DNA of 64,000 nucleotides from an uncultured Muribaculaceae bacterium (GCA_910578385.1 CAJTQV010000014.1:19041-83040); one strand, 5' to 3'. Positions 52,473-63,237 are shown, counted from the first letter of the stretch. Notes: generated by a model not told the origin, from the letters alone. Numbers and translations: made by a program.

Positions 52473-55451
52473 TTATTTTGATTTGAAGACTACGCCTTTG
52501 GATTTGCGGCCGTTGATGGCGATGGTCAGCGGTTCGTCGAAGCGGACCACTTTCAGCCATTCGGTCTCGCGCTCTGCGGGGAGCGAAGCGAGGTATTCGT
52601 TGTCGATGTATCCGTTGCCGGCCCCAGGGTCTACTGTGAAGTAACCCGTACCGAACGAGGTCAGATTCTGGAAGAAGTGCGTGCCCTGCGACGGCTCAAC
52701 CCGGAATCCGGGCATCGCCGACTCCACTATGAGCCGCGCTCCGGCTATCTGCGCCCAACGCACCGGGATTCCCAACGACGGGTCTGAAGTACCCCACCGT
52801 CCCGGACCGATGAGTATATACGGCTCTCCGGCGGCTGTCATCTCCTCGTTTATCTTGCCGACCTCCTCGGCTATGTCGCGGGTGCGCAGCGTGTCGAAAG
52901 CCTCGGGCTTGACATAGACGGCATATCGCACTCCATCCATCATTCCGTGGCCGAGAGCGGCATCTGAACGCACCAATACCTCACTGTCATCCACTTCGGT
53001 TATGGAGTCGTCGAGCATCTCCTTCTGGTCCACAATCGGACGGATCTGCAACCAGTAGACTATGCCCCGGTGGCCGTCTTCGGTCGGCTTCGGAAATATG
53101 TTACCGGCAAATTCAATCTCCACCGGACGCCCCATCTCGTACTGACCGGTACGGAGCATGAACTCCGATATTTTCGCCAGCGGGAACTTGTCATGTTTAA
53201 GCACGTTGGCGAAGGTGACGAGCTTGCGACCCGGACCGAATTCGTTGTCGCGGATCACCCTGTCGTTCACATCGAATGTAGAGACGAGGTATTTCAGAGC
53301 ACCGGTCTTGAATGCGTCGGCCACGGGCACTTTCACAATATTGAATGTGTCGTCGGGCGTGAATTCGCAGTCTTCCTGACCTGTCAGCGGCAATGCGTTG
53401 AGATATGTCTGGGTGTCGCGCAGGGCAAGCTCAAGGGTCGATGTCTGGAGAACCTTGTCGGGATGCGATGGCGAGAAACGCAACGCCTTTCCACCATCCA
53501 CTATATATGAACCGAGTCCGGCTGCTACCTCGACTACACCCTCCTCGCTCTTCTCATCTCCTACGGGATAGTAGTTGAGCGAGCGGCCCACTCCGGAGAA
53601 CGACGGATAGTAGAAGCCCCCATGGTCTTCTCCTACCACGCTCTGAAGTATTACGGCCATCTTCTCCTGGTCTATGACGTTGCTCGTGGCGTTCATGTAT
53701 GCCTTTGAATCGGCGAAGAACACCGAAGCGTAGACAGCCTTCACGGCATCGCAGAGCATGTTGACACGGCTCGCGGCATCGTCTCCGTATGGCACCATAT
53801 AGGTGCTGTATATTCCGGCGAAGGGCTGGTAGTGCGAGTCTTCTATCAGCGAGGAACTGCGCACGGCCAAGGGCCGCTTCACGACCTCGAAAAACGCTTC
53901 AAGGTCTGCCCGCACCTCCTCTGGAAACTCGGCGGCGAGGAACCGTCTCAGAATCTCCTGGTCGGGCAGGTCGGACAGCGCTGTCGGATACAGGTTGTTG
54001 CGGTCCATGAACTCGTCGAATATGTCGGTGCATATCACGAGCGTGTGGGGGATCGTAATCTGCACCCCCTCGAAGTCCTCACAGACGGGATGACGCTTGA
54101 TTATCTGGTCCACAAATGCAAGACCGCGCCCTTTGCCCCCTAAGGAGCCTTGGCCTATGCGCGCGAAGTTACTGTAGTCGTCGTAGGTGTCTTTGTGGAA
54201 CACGGCCACGACTCCACGGTTTTTCATGCGGCGGTATCGCACGATTGTCTCGAACACCAGCCGGCGCACATTGGGAGCGTCGGCTATGTCGTCGAACTTG
54301 AATGTGCGCAGCACATCGGCAATCGGGAACAGTGCGCGTGAGTAGAGCCAGCGGCTTATGCAGTTGTTGCTGCAATAGTATTGCAGCAGGTCATCCGGTA
54401 TCTCGAATATCTTATGCTGAAGTTCTTTCAGGTTACGGATACGCATCATCTCGCGCCCGTTGCCTGAGTATTTGACCACAAAGTCACCGAATCCGAACAT
54501 GTGCGACACGGCCTCCCGCAGGTCGAGGGGAAGCGTCTTGGAGTTTTTGTCGAGGAACACGTAACCGGCCTCCTCGGCTTTCGCACGGTTGTCCGACTCG
54601 GCACTCTCCATTATGACGGGAGCGTAGGGACGTTTGCGGTGAAGGTACTCTGCGAGCGCCATTCCGGCATCGGGGTCTTTCTCTCCGTTGCGCGGGAATC
54701 GGGCATCGGTCACGAGTCCCATTATGTTGTCTCCGTAGCGGTCTATCAGCGCGGTCGCCTCTTCATAGTCGCGGGCCACGAGCACCTTGCTGCGGCCGCG
54801 CATACGGAGCATCGACTCATGCTCATTAAGCGCCTCGGTCGAGAACACCATCGACTGCTTGAGCAGAAATTTGAAGAGGTATGGCAGTATCGAGCTGTAG
54901 AACCTGATTGAGTCCTCCACAAAGAGTATGGCCTGCACGCCGATCTCGTTCAGGTCGTGGTCGGCGTTCATCTTATCTTCAATCAGCTTGATGATGGCCA
55001 CTATCAGGTCAACGTTGCCGAGCCAAGAGAACACGTAGTCAACACCGCGCAAATCCTCGTTGGCTATGCGACGCCGCACTTCGTTTGAGAAAGGCGTGAG
55101 CACCACAAACGGAATCTCCGGATAGAGTTCGTCTATGCGGACTGCTTCCTGGAAGGTCTCGCTTATGTCCACGCCGGGCATCGCTATGATGAGGTCATAG
55201 CTTTTCGAGGCCAGCTCGGCATATGCCTCGGCATAGTTGGCCACTTTAGTGAAACGTGGCGCCGAAGAAAGGTTCAGCGCCACGTATTCGTTATATACCT
55301 GCTCCTCCACACGTCCATCCTCCTCAAGCATGAACGCATCGTAGGGTGTAGCGATGAGAAGCACATTGAATATGCGCTTCTGCATCAGGTCCTGGAATGC
55401 CGTGTCTTTCAAATAGAGACGGCTCAGCATCGTATCGTTTACACTCTTCAT
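52473..55451 (-). CDS. Large PEP/pyruvate-binding-domain protein with two receiver-like domains
   Basis: 992 residues. The first ~340 residues contain two receiver-like domains: the first (about 29-150) lacks the phospho-acceptor, the second (about 172-345) keeps acidic VED and a central LVTDARF. The C-terminal part (about 430-990) is the N-terminal ATP-grasp-like PEP synthase/PPDK module (GQGSLGGKGRGLAFVDQI, VRSSSLIEDSHYQPFAGIYSTY, and GPGRWGTSDPSLGIPVRW). The phosphohistidine swivel domain and PEP-binding barrel of true PEP synthases are missing, so it is probably a signalling or regulatory protein. Function unknown. Confidence 0.75.
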   Translation of the reverse strand: MKSVNDTMLSRLYLKDTAFQDLMQKRIFNVLLIATPYDAFMLEEDGRVEEQVYNEYVALNLSSAPRFTKVANYAEAYAELASKSYDLIIAMPGVDISETFQEAVRIDELYPEIPFVVLTPFSNEVRRRIANEDLRGVDYVFSWLGNVDLIVAIIKLIEDKMNADHDLNEIGVQAILFVEDSIRFYSSILPYLFKFLLKQSMVFSTEALNEHESMLRMRGRSKVLVARDYEEATALIDRYGDNIMGLVTDARFPRNGEKDPDAGMALAEYLHRKRPYAPVIMESAESDNRAKAEEAGYVFLDKNSKTLPLDLREAVSHMFGFGDFVVKYSGNGREMMRIRNLKELQHKIFEIPDDLLQYYCSNNCISRWLYSRALFPIADVLRTFKFDDIADAPNVRRLVFETIVRYRRMKNRGVVAVFHKDTYDDYSNFARIGQGSLGGKGRGLAFVDQIIKRHPVCEDFEGVQITIPHTLVICTDIFDEFMDRNNLYPTALSDLPDQEILRRFLAAEFPEEVRADLEAFFEVVKRPLAVRSSSLIEDSHYQPFAGIYSTYMVPYGDDAASRVNMLCDAVKAVYASVFFADSKAYMNATSNVIDQEKMAVILQSVVGEDHGGFYYPSFSGVGRSLNYYPVGDEKSEEGVVEVAAGLGSYIVDGGKALRFSPSHPDKVLQTSTLELALRDTQTYLNALPLTGQEDCEFTPDDTFNIVKVPVADAFKTGALKYLVSTFDVNDRVIRDNEFGPGRKLVTFANVLKHDKFPLAKISEFMLRTGQYEMGRPVEIEFAGNIFPKPTEDGHRGIVYWLQIRPIVDQKEMLDDSITEVDDSEVLVRSDAALGHGMMDGVRYAVYVKPEAFDTLRTRDIAEEVGKINEEMTAAGEPYILIGPGRWGTSDPSLGIPVRWAQIAGARLIVESAMPGFRVEPSQGTHFFQNLTSFGTGYFTVDPGAGNGYIDNEYLASLPAERETEWLKVVRFDEPLTIAINGRKSKGVVFKSK

Positions 55452-55508
55452 ATCCCCACAGTTTTTGGGTGTAATCTGTTACCCACCCGGTCAGGGCGGA
55501 TGGAATTA

Positions 55509-56279
55509 TTATTTGCCCTCCTCTTCCTCTTTCATCTTGGCAAGGAATGCATCGAGCGCGCCGGTCATTGACTTGTGCTCCGATGTCGGGGCCTCGATGT
55601 CAACGCGGAGGTCTGCGTCCTGGATGGCCTTTACAGCTGTCGGGCCGAACGCACCGAGGTAGATGTATTCCTTATCCTGCTTGAAGTCTGGGAAGTTCTT
55701 CTTCAGGGCCTCGATACCGGCCGGGCTGAAGAAGAGCAGCACATCGTAGTCGAACTCCTCGCCGGGCTGGAAGTCGTTGCTTACGGTGCGGAACATCACG
55801 GCTTTGGTCACATCAAGACCATGAGCCTCAAGGAGCGACATATCCTCCTTGTGAACATCCGACACGGGGAAGAGCAACTTCTCCTTGCTGTTCTTGTCGA
55901 GGGCGGCGAGAAGAGCACTGTCGTTGAGCTTGCCGGTTGCGCCGAATGAGATCTTGCGCTTGCGGTAGACTATATATTTCTGCAGGTAGAGAGCTATGGC
56001 CTCGGTGGTACAGAAATAGCGCATCGTGTCGGGTATCTTGACACGCATCTCCTCGCAGAGACGGAAGAAATTGTCGATTGCAGCGCGTGATGTGAATATC
56101 ACGCCGGTGAAGTCCGCAAGGTTTACCTTGGCCTGACGAAACTCTTTCGCTGTCAGTCCCTCGGTCTTGATAAAGGGGCGGAACACCATCTCGACATCAT
56201 ATTTCTTCGCAATGTCATAGTACGGAGACTTATCTCCTGCCGGTTTTGGTTGTGAAACAAGTATCTTCTTAATCTTCAT
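55509..56279 (-). CDS. hemD: Uroporphyrinogen-III synthase-like protein
   Basis: 256 residues. Pattern of HemD: FTGVIFTSRAAIDNFFRL (near 58), PVSDVHKEDM, LLFFSPAGIEALKKNF (near 190) and GAFGPTAVKAI (near 215). Low similarity is normal in this family. It may contribute to haem or sirohaem synthesis in an organism that also carries a haem-uptake locus. Upstream neighbour is DUF4271, the usual order in Bacteroidetes. Confidence 0.8.
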   Translation of the reverse strand: MKIKKILVSQPKPAGDKSPYYDIAKKYDVEMVFRPFIKTEGLTAKEFRQAKVNLADFTGVIFTSRAAIDNFFRLCEEMRVKIPDTMRYFCTTEAIALYLQKYIVYRKRKISFGATGKLNDSALLAALDKNSKEKLLFPVSDVHKEDMSLLEAHGLDVTKAVMFRTVSNDFQPGEEFDYDVLLFFSPAGIEALKKNFPDFKQDKEYIYLGAFGPTAVKAIQDADLRVDIEAPTSEHKSMTGALDAFLAKMKEEEEGK

Positions 56280-56306
56280 CTGTTTCCTTATTTTTTGCCA
56301 CGTCGT

Positions 56307-57380
56307 TTACAACGCGCTCCCCGTGCATATCACGACAGCGGCGACGTAAGCCAATATTAGGGGTACAATTTCTAAACTGCAAAGGTAGTACAAAAAAAGC
56401 AACCACGACGAAATTTGAGTGAAAAAAATGCGAAATCCCTTGTACAGGAACACGATTTTTCCGAAAATGAACACCGCAGCAGCAATTATGAGTAGTATCC
56501 GGTTCCATTCCGGATAGGTGAGTGTGAGCAATGCCAGGGGGAACAGGGCCACGGTCTCCAGCCCGTATGAGGCGGAGGCTCCTTTTACCCAGAGTTGGGT
56601 CTGGCGTCGGTCGGAGAACACGTTTCCGACCACCCAGTAGGCGATTGTCATGACGAGGAGGTAGACTCCGGCAACGGCGGCGCACAGTCCTATGCCCTGC
56701 GCCTGCGTGACGGCTATAGATATGCTTCCGGCTATCCCTGTCGGCACTGTCATGCTGACCAGACTCCAGAGCAGCACACCGGCACATGCCACCCAGAGCA
56801 CGTTGAGCAGGAACAGCAGTGACGTCTCCTTCACGGTGTCGTCAAATGCGTTGTGGCGTAACCGGGTGTCCGTAAGGTCTGCCGTCAGTGCCTTGATATA
56901 TCTGGAATTCCCTTTGAATTTTATGCCTATCACGCAGAAGAGCAACGCGAGCACAAGATATATCCACGACATTCCGTCGGAGGTACTCGTCTTCGTCGCA
57001 GGTGAGTTCTTCCCGATATATTCCGAAGCGGGGTTTATGAGGATTATGCCCCCTTTCTCCTCTCCGGGAATTGTGCGCACGGCGACACTGTCGGTCGCCA
57101 GACTGTCAGCGGCGAGGCCTTGTCCGGCTATGCTGTCGGTTGCGGCCTGCGATGTGGATGCCGTAGCGGTCTGCGCGACACCGGTGTAGGGATAGGCCAG
57201 AAGGGTCGGAACACCATGGCTGGCTTTGACAACAGGCTTCTGCACCCCTTTCACGGCCTTGGGAGCCTTGGGCTGTTCCTGCGTGTGTGCGGTCACAGTC
57301 TCCTCTACCGTCACTGGTATGACGATTTCGTTCTCTGTCTGCCACACGGTGGTGGTGCGTGTCGAATCCTGCATCTCCAT
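56307..57380 (-). CDS. DUF4271 membrane protein
   Basis: 357 residues. N-terminal soluble stretch (about 1-120, Thr/Glu/Ala-rich), then about six to seven hydrophobic helices. The pairing with hemD is the common context for DUF4271. Function not known. Confidence 0.75.
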   Translation of the reverse strand: MEMQDSTRTTTVWQTENEIVIPVTVEETVTAHTQEQPKAPKAVKGVQKPVVKASHGVPTLLAYPYTGVAQTATASTSQAATDSIAGQGLAADSLATDSVAVRTIPGEEKGGIILINPASEYIGKNSPATKTSTSDGMSWIYLVLALLFCVIGIKFKGNSRYIKALTADLTDTRLRHNAFDDTVKETSLLFLLNVLWVACAGVLLWSLVSMTVPTGIAGSISIAVTQAQGIGLCAAVAGVYLLVMTIAYWVVGNVFSDRRQTQLWVKGASASYGLETVALFPLALLTLTYPEWNRILLIIAAAVFIFGKIVFLYKGFRIFFTQISSWLLFLYYLCSLEIVPLILAYVAAVVICTGSAL

Positions 57381-57426
57381 CTCTATACTGTGTCTGTTTT
57401 CTTGCTTCTTGTCTATCTGACGTTTT

Positions 57427-58458
57427 TTATTTTATCCAGCCTTTCTCCTTATACCATCTCACGCTCTCGTCGATGCCTTCGGCAAGTGGCGTTGTCGCCT
57501 CGAATCCGAAGTCTTCGCGTGCCTTGGATGTCGAGCAGTTCCAGTTGCGCTGTCGCATTATGCGGAATTTATCGCGGTTGAGCGTCGAGGGCTTCATGGT
57601 CAGCACTCCGATTTTCTCGGCCACGGCACACACCGCGCCAACCGTCCAGAGCGGTAACCGCACGGGCAACACAAAGTGCTTGCCGAGCGATTTCATGACC
57701 AGTTTGCGGAACTCGCGCTGTGTGTAGGCACATGGTTCCGCTATGTGGTAGGTCTCTCCGGCCGGAGCCTTGTCGAGTGCGTCGAAAACGGCTCTCGCCA
57801 GATCGGCTGCGAAAATGAAGGTGAGCATCTGTTTTCTGTAACCGACCCCGAAGTCGAAGCCTTTCTTGATTGACTCTATCATCAGGAAGTAGTCATGGTC
57901 CCAGGGCCCGTATATGCCGGTTGCCCGGAATATGATGTACGGTATGCCTGCCGTGGCGAGCCATAGCTCTGCCTTGAGCTTCGAAGCGCCATAGCGGGTG
58001 TTCGGGCGAGGTATCATATCCTCTGTGTATGGTGCATAGGTTTTCTCGGCTTGTGCGCCCAACACGGAGAGGCTGCTTATGTAGAGAAGTTTCGCCGGCA
58101 CTTTGTCTGCCTGGTGCAACGCGCCTGTGAATGCCCTCAGATAGTCGTAGTTTATACGGTTGAAGTCTGCATAACGGGTCACCTTGGTTGCGCCGAGGTT
58201 GTAGACCACATAGTCCCACCGCGCGTCGGGCAGCGCCTCACGCATGGTCCTCGACAATGAGGCGGGGGTATCGAAGTCGAACTCCACGAAGTGTATCCTC
58301 GGGTCTGTCAGACGTTCGCGCGATGTTGTCGAGCGGATTCCGGCCCAGACCTCGTATCCCCGGCGTAACGCCTCGTCCACAAGGTAGCCTCCGACAAATC
58401 CTCCGGCTCCTACTATCAGTACCCGGAGTCCTTCTCCGTCGTTTATGGTCTTTTCCAT
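57427..58458 (-). CDS. NAD-dependent epimerase/dehydratase (extended SDR)
   Basis: 343 residues. Rossmann motif VGAGGFVGGYLVDEALRRGY (about 15-34), YGASKLKAE (YxxxK active site near 152), and a sugar-nucleotide-type C-terminus. Probably a nucleotide-sugar or dTDP-type epimerase/dehydratase; the substrate is unknown. 5 nt upstream of it lies a polysaccharide deacetylase gene, in one cluster with the DUF2723 gene. Confidence 0.85.
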   Translation of the reverse strand: MEKTINDGEGLRVLIVGAGGFVGGYLVDEALRRGYEVWAGIRSTTSRERLTDPRIHFVEFDFDTPASLSRTMREALPDARWDYVVYNLGATKVTRYADFNRINYDYLRAFTGALHQADKVPAKLLYISSLSVLGAQAEKTYAPYTEDMIPRPNTRYGASKLKAELWLATAGIPYIIFRATGIYGPWDHDYFLMIESIKKGFDFGVGYRKQMLTFIFAADLARAVFDALDKAPAGETYHIAEPCAYTQREFRKLVMKSLGKHFVLPVRLPLWTVGAVCAVAEKIGVLTMKPSTLNRDKFRIMRQRNWNCSTSKAREDFGFEATTPLAEGIDESVRWYKEKGWIK

Positions 58459-58463
58459 TTTTC

Positions 58464-59126
58464 TTATTTCAACACTTCAAATTCGTATCCCTGCTCTTTC
58501 AACCATTCTATGCAACGCGGCAAAGCCTCGCGAAGTTTATCCACGCTCTTCAGCGAGTCGTGGAAAACAATGATTGAGCCGGGCCGGGCATAGCGGCGCA
58601 CGTTTCTGAACACACGCTCGGCATCGACATATTTGCTGTAGTCACGCGTCACGAGGTCATACATTATGATTTTGTAGTGGCGGCTCAGCACAGCTTTCTG
58701 CCCGAATCGCATCCAGCCGTGGGGCGGACGCAGCAGGTCGCTGTCTATGTACCCGGCCGCCTCTCTCACATCGCGTATGTACCGCCGCGCCCAGACTCTC
58801 GAACCGTCGAGATGGTGCATCGTGTGGTTGCCGGCACGGTGGCCCCGACGCATGATGTCGGCGTATAGTTCCGGATATTTCCGCACGTTATCACCGACCA
58901 TGAAGAATGTGGCCTTTATGCCGTACCGGTCAAGCAGGTCGAGCAGCCAGGGAGTACACTCCGGTATCGGGCCGTCGTCGAATGTTATATAGACAGTCTT
59001 GCGGCCATCTCTCTCTTTTATGCGGAACACACCTTTCAGGAAAGTCTTTCTGAAAAATTTCGGAGGACTCTCTATCCATGGGCCTACCACCCGGAGAAAC
59101 ATGCGCTCGATTCCGCTTATCTTCAT
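58464..59126 (-). CDS. Polysaccharide deacetylase
   Basis: 220 residues. NodB-homology motifs TFDDGP (about 47-52), GNHTMHH (about 97-103) and RPPHGWMRFGQ (about 131-141), which bind metal and substrate. It removes acetyl groups from a surface polysaccharide. The HTMHH and RPPHG residues look complete for an active enzyme. Confidence 0.88.
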   Translation of the reverse strand: MKISGIERMFLRVVGPWIESPPKFFRKTFLKGVFRIKERDGRKTVYITFDDGPIPECTPWLLDLLDRYGIKATFFMVGDNVRKYPELYADIMRRGHRAGNHTMHHLDGSRVWARRYIRDVREAAGYIDSDLLRPPHGWMRFGQKAVLSRHYKIIMYDLVTRDYSKYVDAERVFRNVRRYARPGSIIVFHDSLKSVDKLREALPRCIEWLKEQGYEFEVLK

Positions 59127-59138
59127 TCTCTCGCCTCG

Positions 59139-62100
59139 TTAGGGGTGGTTGGCCTCGTATTGGTTGTAAAGCTTGCGGCTGCGCTCCATGTCAACCTTGC
59201 TGATGTCTGCGTTGGCCTTGAGGGTCTTCTCATCTATCTGCTCTGCGTATTGGCGGTATGCCTCGAAGTAGATTGAGTCGATCAGAAGATCCTGCTGCGG
59301 CTGGGCTGCGTATTCCTCCGCGCTCATGCCGGCCAGTCTGTTCACTGTCGCCGCCGCGTCGGCAAGCTCTGCCACAAGGTCATCCTCGCTCACCCACTGG
59401 TTTACGTCTCCTCCCTGTTGCGAGGTCTGTCCGTAGGCGTTGTCGTAAAGACCTTTCAGCTCATCGAGGGTGAATCCGGCTTTCTTGGCTATCGCCTCCA
59501 CTTTCTTCATGTCTCCGCCGTAGGTCTTGTACATCTCTGCGAAGCGGTAGAACTGGTAGGGTATCAGGCGCGACTCAAGTGTGAGCGAAGCGTTGCCGAA
59601 GCGCATGGAGATCGAGCGGTTGTATGCAAGATACTGTCCCATTCTCTCCATGGTCTTCTCCAGCTGGGTCGTGGCACGCTCCAGAGCTTTCTTGTCACCG
59701 AGACGCTGTCCGGCACGTCCGTAGATCTCAGGCAAAACCATGGCGTTCGATACGCTCAGCGACCATGTGCTCTCGGGCAGTTTGGTCGCCATCAGGTCTG
59801 CCACTTCAAGTGCCTTGCGGTATTTCTCCTTGGCCTCGGCTTCTTTGCCGTCTGCGGTCAGCAGGTCTCCTTCGTAAAGGAATTCTGAAGCCACGTCGAG
59901 CATCGAGGTACGCGTGGAGATGAGCATACGGCGTGCGGTCTCGTCAAAGTAGGGAGCGTCGGCATTGTCAGCGCCACCCCATTTGTATTTCTTGACCACA
60001 TCGTATGCACGGTCGTTGCGTGCGGGAAGTCCCTCCTGCATGGTGGGAACAAGCTGGTGTGTCATGCCTACACCGCGCATGTAGTTGGTGAGACCGAGAT
60101 GATATTCGTCGCCGACGGTCATACACCAGTAGATGGGACGCGGCCACCCTTCGGCTGCGTTGGTGGCTATGATGTCGAGCATCAGCAGCTCGCTGAGGGT
60201 GACGTAACCGTGGCTGCGCACCGATGGTGCGTTCGCGAGGTCTATCACAATCTCGTTAACAAGCTGGGCGGTGTCCTGAGGCGCGATGAGTCCGCGCTTC
60301 ACGACGGCCTCTTTGTCAACCGGTATCGACACCACGCTCGAAGGCAGCATCGGATAACCGTAGCTGTTGTCACGGCCTCCGCCGCTGTAGATGTATTTAA
60401 GGCTCGTCAGCAAGTCTGCCGGAGCACGGTCTGTGCCGGGAAGCACCACATCCATGTTGCCGTATGCAATGTCTTTAGGCTGTGCCGTTAAGTGGATTGG
60501 AGCTGCAGAATATGTCTGCTTGCGCATCTGGTTCGCATACCAGTCTGAGGCGAGGTAGCTGAGGTTGACTATCTTCACATCAGGACGGACACCTTCCACC
60601 TCCTGTGCATACCAGAGGGGGAATGTGTCGTTGTCGCCGTTGCAGAACACTATCGCGTTCGGTTCTAGGCTCTCCAGATAGTTGATTGCGTAGTCGCGTG
60701 CTGCCGTTCGGCCGCTGCGGTCGTGGTCATCCCATGTCTGGCTGACCATCTGTATCGGTATCACGAGTCCGATAACAACCGCCACAATAGCTGCGTAGAG
60801 CTGGTTGCGGCTATCTTTCGGATTCTCGTCTGTGAGGTTGGGATTCTGCTCGTCAAGCTCACTGACAGGAATACCAAGTCTTTGGCTCTCCGCATTCACT
60901 TCATCCACACTCTTGACCTCCGGCTTCTGACGCTTGCCGAGAAGTATGGTCACGAGCTGCCAGAGTCCGGCAACACCCATACCTATCCAGATGGCATAAG
61001 CGTAGAATGAACCTGCATAAGCGTAGTCTCGCTCACGCGGCTGCATCGGAGGCTGGTTAAGATAGAGCACAATCGCGATTCCTGTCATGAAGAAGAGGAA
61101 GAACACAACCCAGAACTGCTCCACACCACGCTTGCCGGCAAATGCCTGCCATACGAGTCCTATGATACCGAGTATCAGAGGGAGCATGTAGAATTTATTA
61201 TGACCCGGATTGTTCTTGCCGAGATCATCTGGAAGGAGCGACTGGTCGCCGAGGCGCGGATTGTCGATGAAGGGTATTCCGGAAATCCAGTTGCCTGCAT
61301 CGAGCTCACCCTGCTGGTTGAGCACGTCGTTCTGGCGTCCGGCGAAGTTCCACATGAAGTAACGCATATACATGTGGATAAGCTGGTAGTTGAAGAAGTA
61401 GGCAAGGTTCTGCGCGTAGGTAGGACGGTAACCTATCTTCTGCGGATAGCTGACCGTGCCGGTCACCTGATTCACGTACGGTTCTCCTTGAAGGTCGAGC
61501 TCCGGAATCTTATCGCCGGTTGCCTCGTCGATAGCGTAGATTTCCTTGAGGTTCGCGGGCATTGTGTCAAGATTCACCCAGTTCTGGTAGTATGACCTGT
61601 GCATACGGCTGTAGATACGGGGGAAGATCATGTTGAGCTCGGGATTCATCTTGATCTCGGGCTTGTAATCACGCTTCACGTAATAGTCTCCGCCACGCTC
61701 TGCAAGTTTGCGGTTATTGTCAAGTTCCCCTTCGTCAAGGAAACCATATTCCGACCGTGTCTCAGCCCCTTGCACACCTTTGGCATATATTGGCTTGCCC
61801 GCATTTACAACCGAGCCATAATACGGCTGCGAGAGAATCACCGGCGAACCATCCTCGTAATATGTCACGGTGTCATTGACCACCTGCTCAAGTTTCTTCT
61901 GCTGGCCGCTGTAGAGTGTTTCTCCGTAGAGAAGCGGAGTGTCTCCATACTGCTCGCGGTTCAGATAGGTCGCGAGGTCAAACACGTTGTCGGGAGAGTT
62001 CTGGTTCATCGGCGTGTCCGCGCTCGAACGGATAAGTATAAGCGCATAGCTCGAATAACCCACGAAGATCACAGCGATGCTCCACATTATTACGTTGAGC

Positions 62101-63122
62101 ACGCGCAGCGAGACCCTGTTGAAATATTTGCTGAAAAGGAAAGCGGCAAGCACTGCTGCGAGAATCCAACCGAGCCACCAGCCGCTACCCATGAAGAGCA
62201 TACCGCTCGCCAGGACGGCAAGGAAGAATGAAATCTTTATCTGCAGCGGTGAACGCTGTGAGCGGATTTCATAGATAGCCCAGATAAAGAGTGCCGCCGT
62301 GATACATGCGTATGCCAAGGCTCCACTGTTGAAACTCATATGGAAGCCGTTGACAAACATCAGCTCGAACTGCTGCGCAATCTTGATGAAGCCCGGAACA
62401 AGGCCGAACAACACGAGCACTATAATTACAAATGAGATGAGAAGCGCAATGAGCGATTTCACCACATTCATATCCTTCCGCTTCCTGTAAGCGAACACAA
62501 GTACAATCGCCGGAATACAGAGCAAGTTCAGCAAGTGTACAGCGATGCTGACACCGATGATATAGGCAATCAGTATCAGATAACGGTCGGAACTGGGATT
62601 ATCAGCCCTGTTCTCCCATTTCAGGATTAACCAGAAGACGAGTGCCGTACAGAAGGAGGAGAACGCATAAACCTCACCCTCGACAGCGGAGAACCAGAAA
62701 GTATCGCTCCAGCAATAAGCCAACGCACCGACGACACCGCTACCGATGATAACAAGATACTTCGACAGCGACAGCTCACTCTCTTGGTTGTCGCGGACTG
62801 TAAGGCGACGCACGAGGTGAGTGATAGTCCAGAAGAGAAGAAGAATAGTCAATGCACTGAGAAGCCCGCTCATGGCATTGACCATGAGAGACACAGAAGC
62901 ATTGTCAGGAGCGAAATTAGCGAAGAACCGGGCGGTAAGCATAAAGATAGGGTTGCCCGGCGGGTGACCGACCTCAAGCTTGTCAGCCTGAATTATAAAC
63001 TCACCGCAATCCCAATAAGAGGCGGTCGGCTCCAGAGTGAGCCAATAAGTGACGAGAGCGATGACAAAGACCACCCATCCGGTCACATTATTAACAAGAT
63101 TATACTTACGGGAAATCATCAA
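59139..63122 (-). CDS. DUF2723 large membrane glycosyltransferase-like protein
   Basis: 1327 residues. N-terminal GT-C-like region with about 12-14 helices and the family phrase EPTASYWDCGEFI (near 29) in the first extracytoplasmic loop, which holds the acidic catalytic candidate; soluble C-terminal part with TPR-like helices. Related by fold to protein O-mannosyltransferases. It probably glycosylates exported proteins or surface glycans. Promoter at 63238-63268. Confidence 0.82.
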   Translation of the reverse strand: MMISRKYNLVNNVTGWVVFVIALVTYWLTLEPTASYWDCGEFIIQADKLEVGHPPGNPIFMLTARFFANFAPDNASVSLMVNAMSGLLSALTILLLFWTITHLVRRLTVRDNQESELSLSKYLVIIGSGVVGALAYCWSDTFWFSAVEGEVYAFSSFCTALVFWLILKWENRADNPSSDRYLILIAYIIGVSIAVHLLNLLCIPAIVLVFAYRKRKDMNVVKSLIALLISFVIIVLVLFGLVPGFIKIAQQFELMFVNGFHMSFNSGALAYACITAALFIWAIYEIRSQRSPLQIKISFFLAVLASGMLFMGSGWWLGWILAAVLAAFLFSKYFNRVSLRVLNVIMWSIAVIFVGYSSYALILIRSSADTPMNQNSPDNVFDLATYLNREQYGDTPLLYGETLYSGQQKKLEQVVNDTVTYYEDGSPVILSQPYYGSVVNAGKPIYAKGVQGAETRSEYGFLDEGELDNNRKLAERGGDYYVKRDYKPEIKMNPELNMIFPRIYSRMHRSYYQNWVNLDTMPANLKEIYAIDEATGDKIPELDLQGEPYVNQVTGTVSYPQKIGYRPTYAQNLAYFFNYQLIHMYMRYFMWNFAGRQNDVLNQQGELDAGNWISGIPFIDNPRLGDQSLLPDDLGKNNPGHNKFYMLPLILGIIGLVWQAFAGKRGVEQFWVVFFLFFMTGIAIVLYLNQPPMQPRERDYAYAGSFYAYAIWIGMGVAGLWQLVTILLGKRQKPEVKSVDEVNAESQRLGIPVSELDEQNPNLTDENPKDSRNQLYAAIVAVVIGLVIPIQMVSQTWDDHDRSGRTAARDYAINYLESLEPNAIVFCNGDNDTFPLWYAQEVEGVRPDVKIVNLSYLASDWYANQMRKQTYSAAPIHLTAQPKDIAYGNMDVVLPGTDRAPADLLTSLKYIYSGGGRDNSYGYPMLPSSVVSIPVDKEAVVKRGLIAPQDTAQLVNEIVIDLANAPSVRSHGYVTLSELLMLDIIATNAAEGWPRPIYWCMTVGDEYHLGLTNYMRGVGMTHQLVPTMQEGLPARNDRAYDVVKKYKWGGADNADAPYFDETARRMLISTRTSMLDVASEFLYEGDLLTADGKEAEAKEKYRKALEVADLMATKLPESTWSLSVSNAMVLPEIYGRAGQRLGDKKALERATTQLEKTMERMGQYLAYNRSISMRFGNASLTLESRLIPYQFYRFAEMYKTYGGDMKKVEAIAKKAGFTLDELKGLYDNAYGQTSQQGGDVNQWVSEDDLVAELADAAATVNRLAGMSAEEYAAQPQQDLLIDSIYFEAYRQYAEQIDEKTLKANADISKVDMERSRKLYNQYEANHP

Positions 63123-63237
63123 CTATGATTAATTCTTACAATTATCGATATATACTGACTCACCAATCCCTGAACCCGTAGCATCACACCCACAGGCAAG
63201 ATTGATAAAAACCACAGGCAAAAGCCCATAGAATTTG

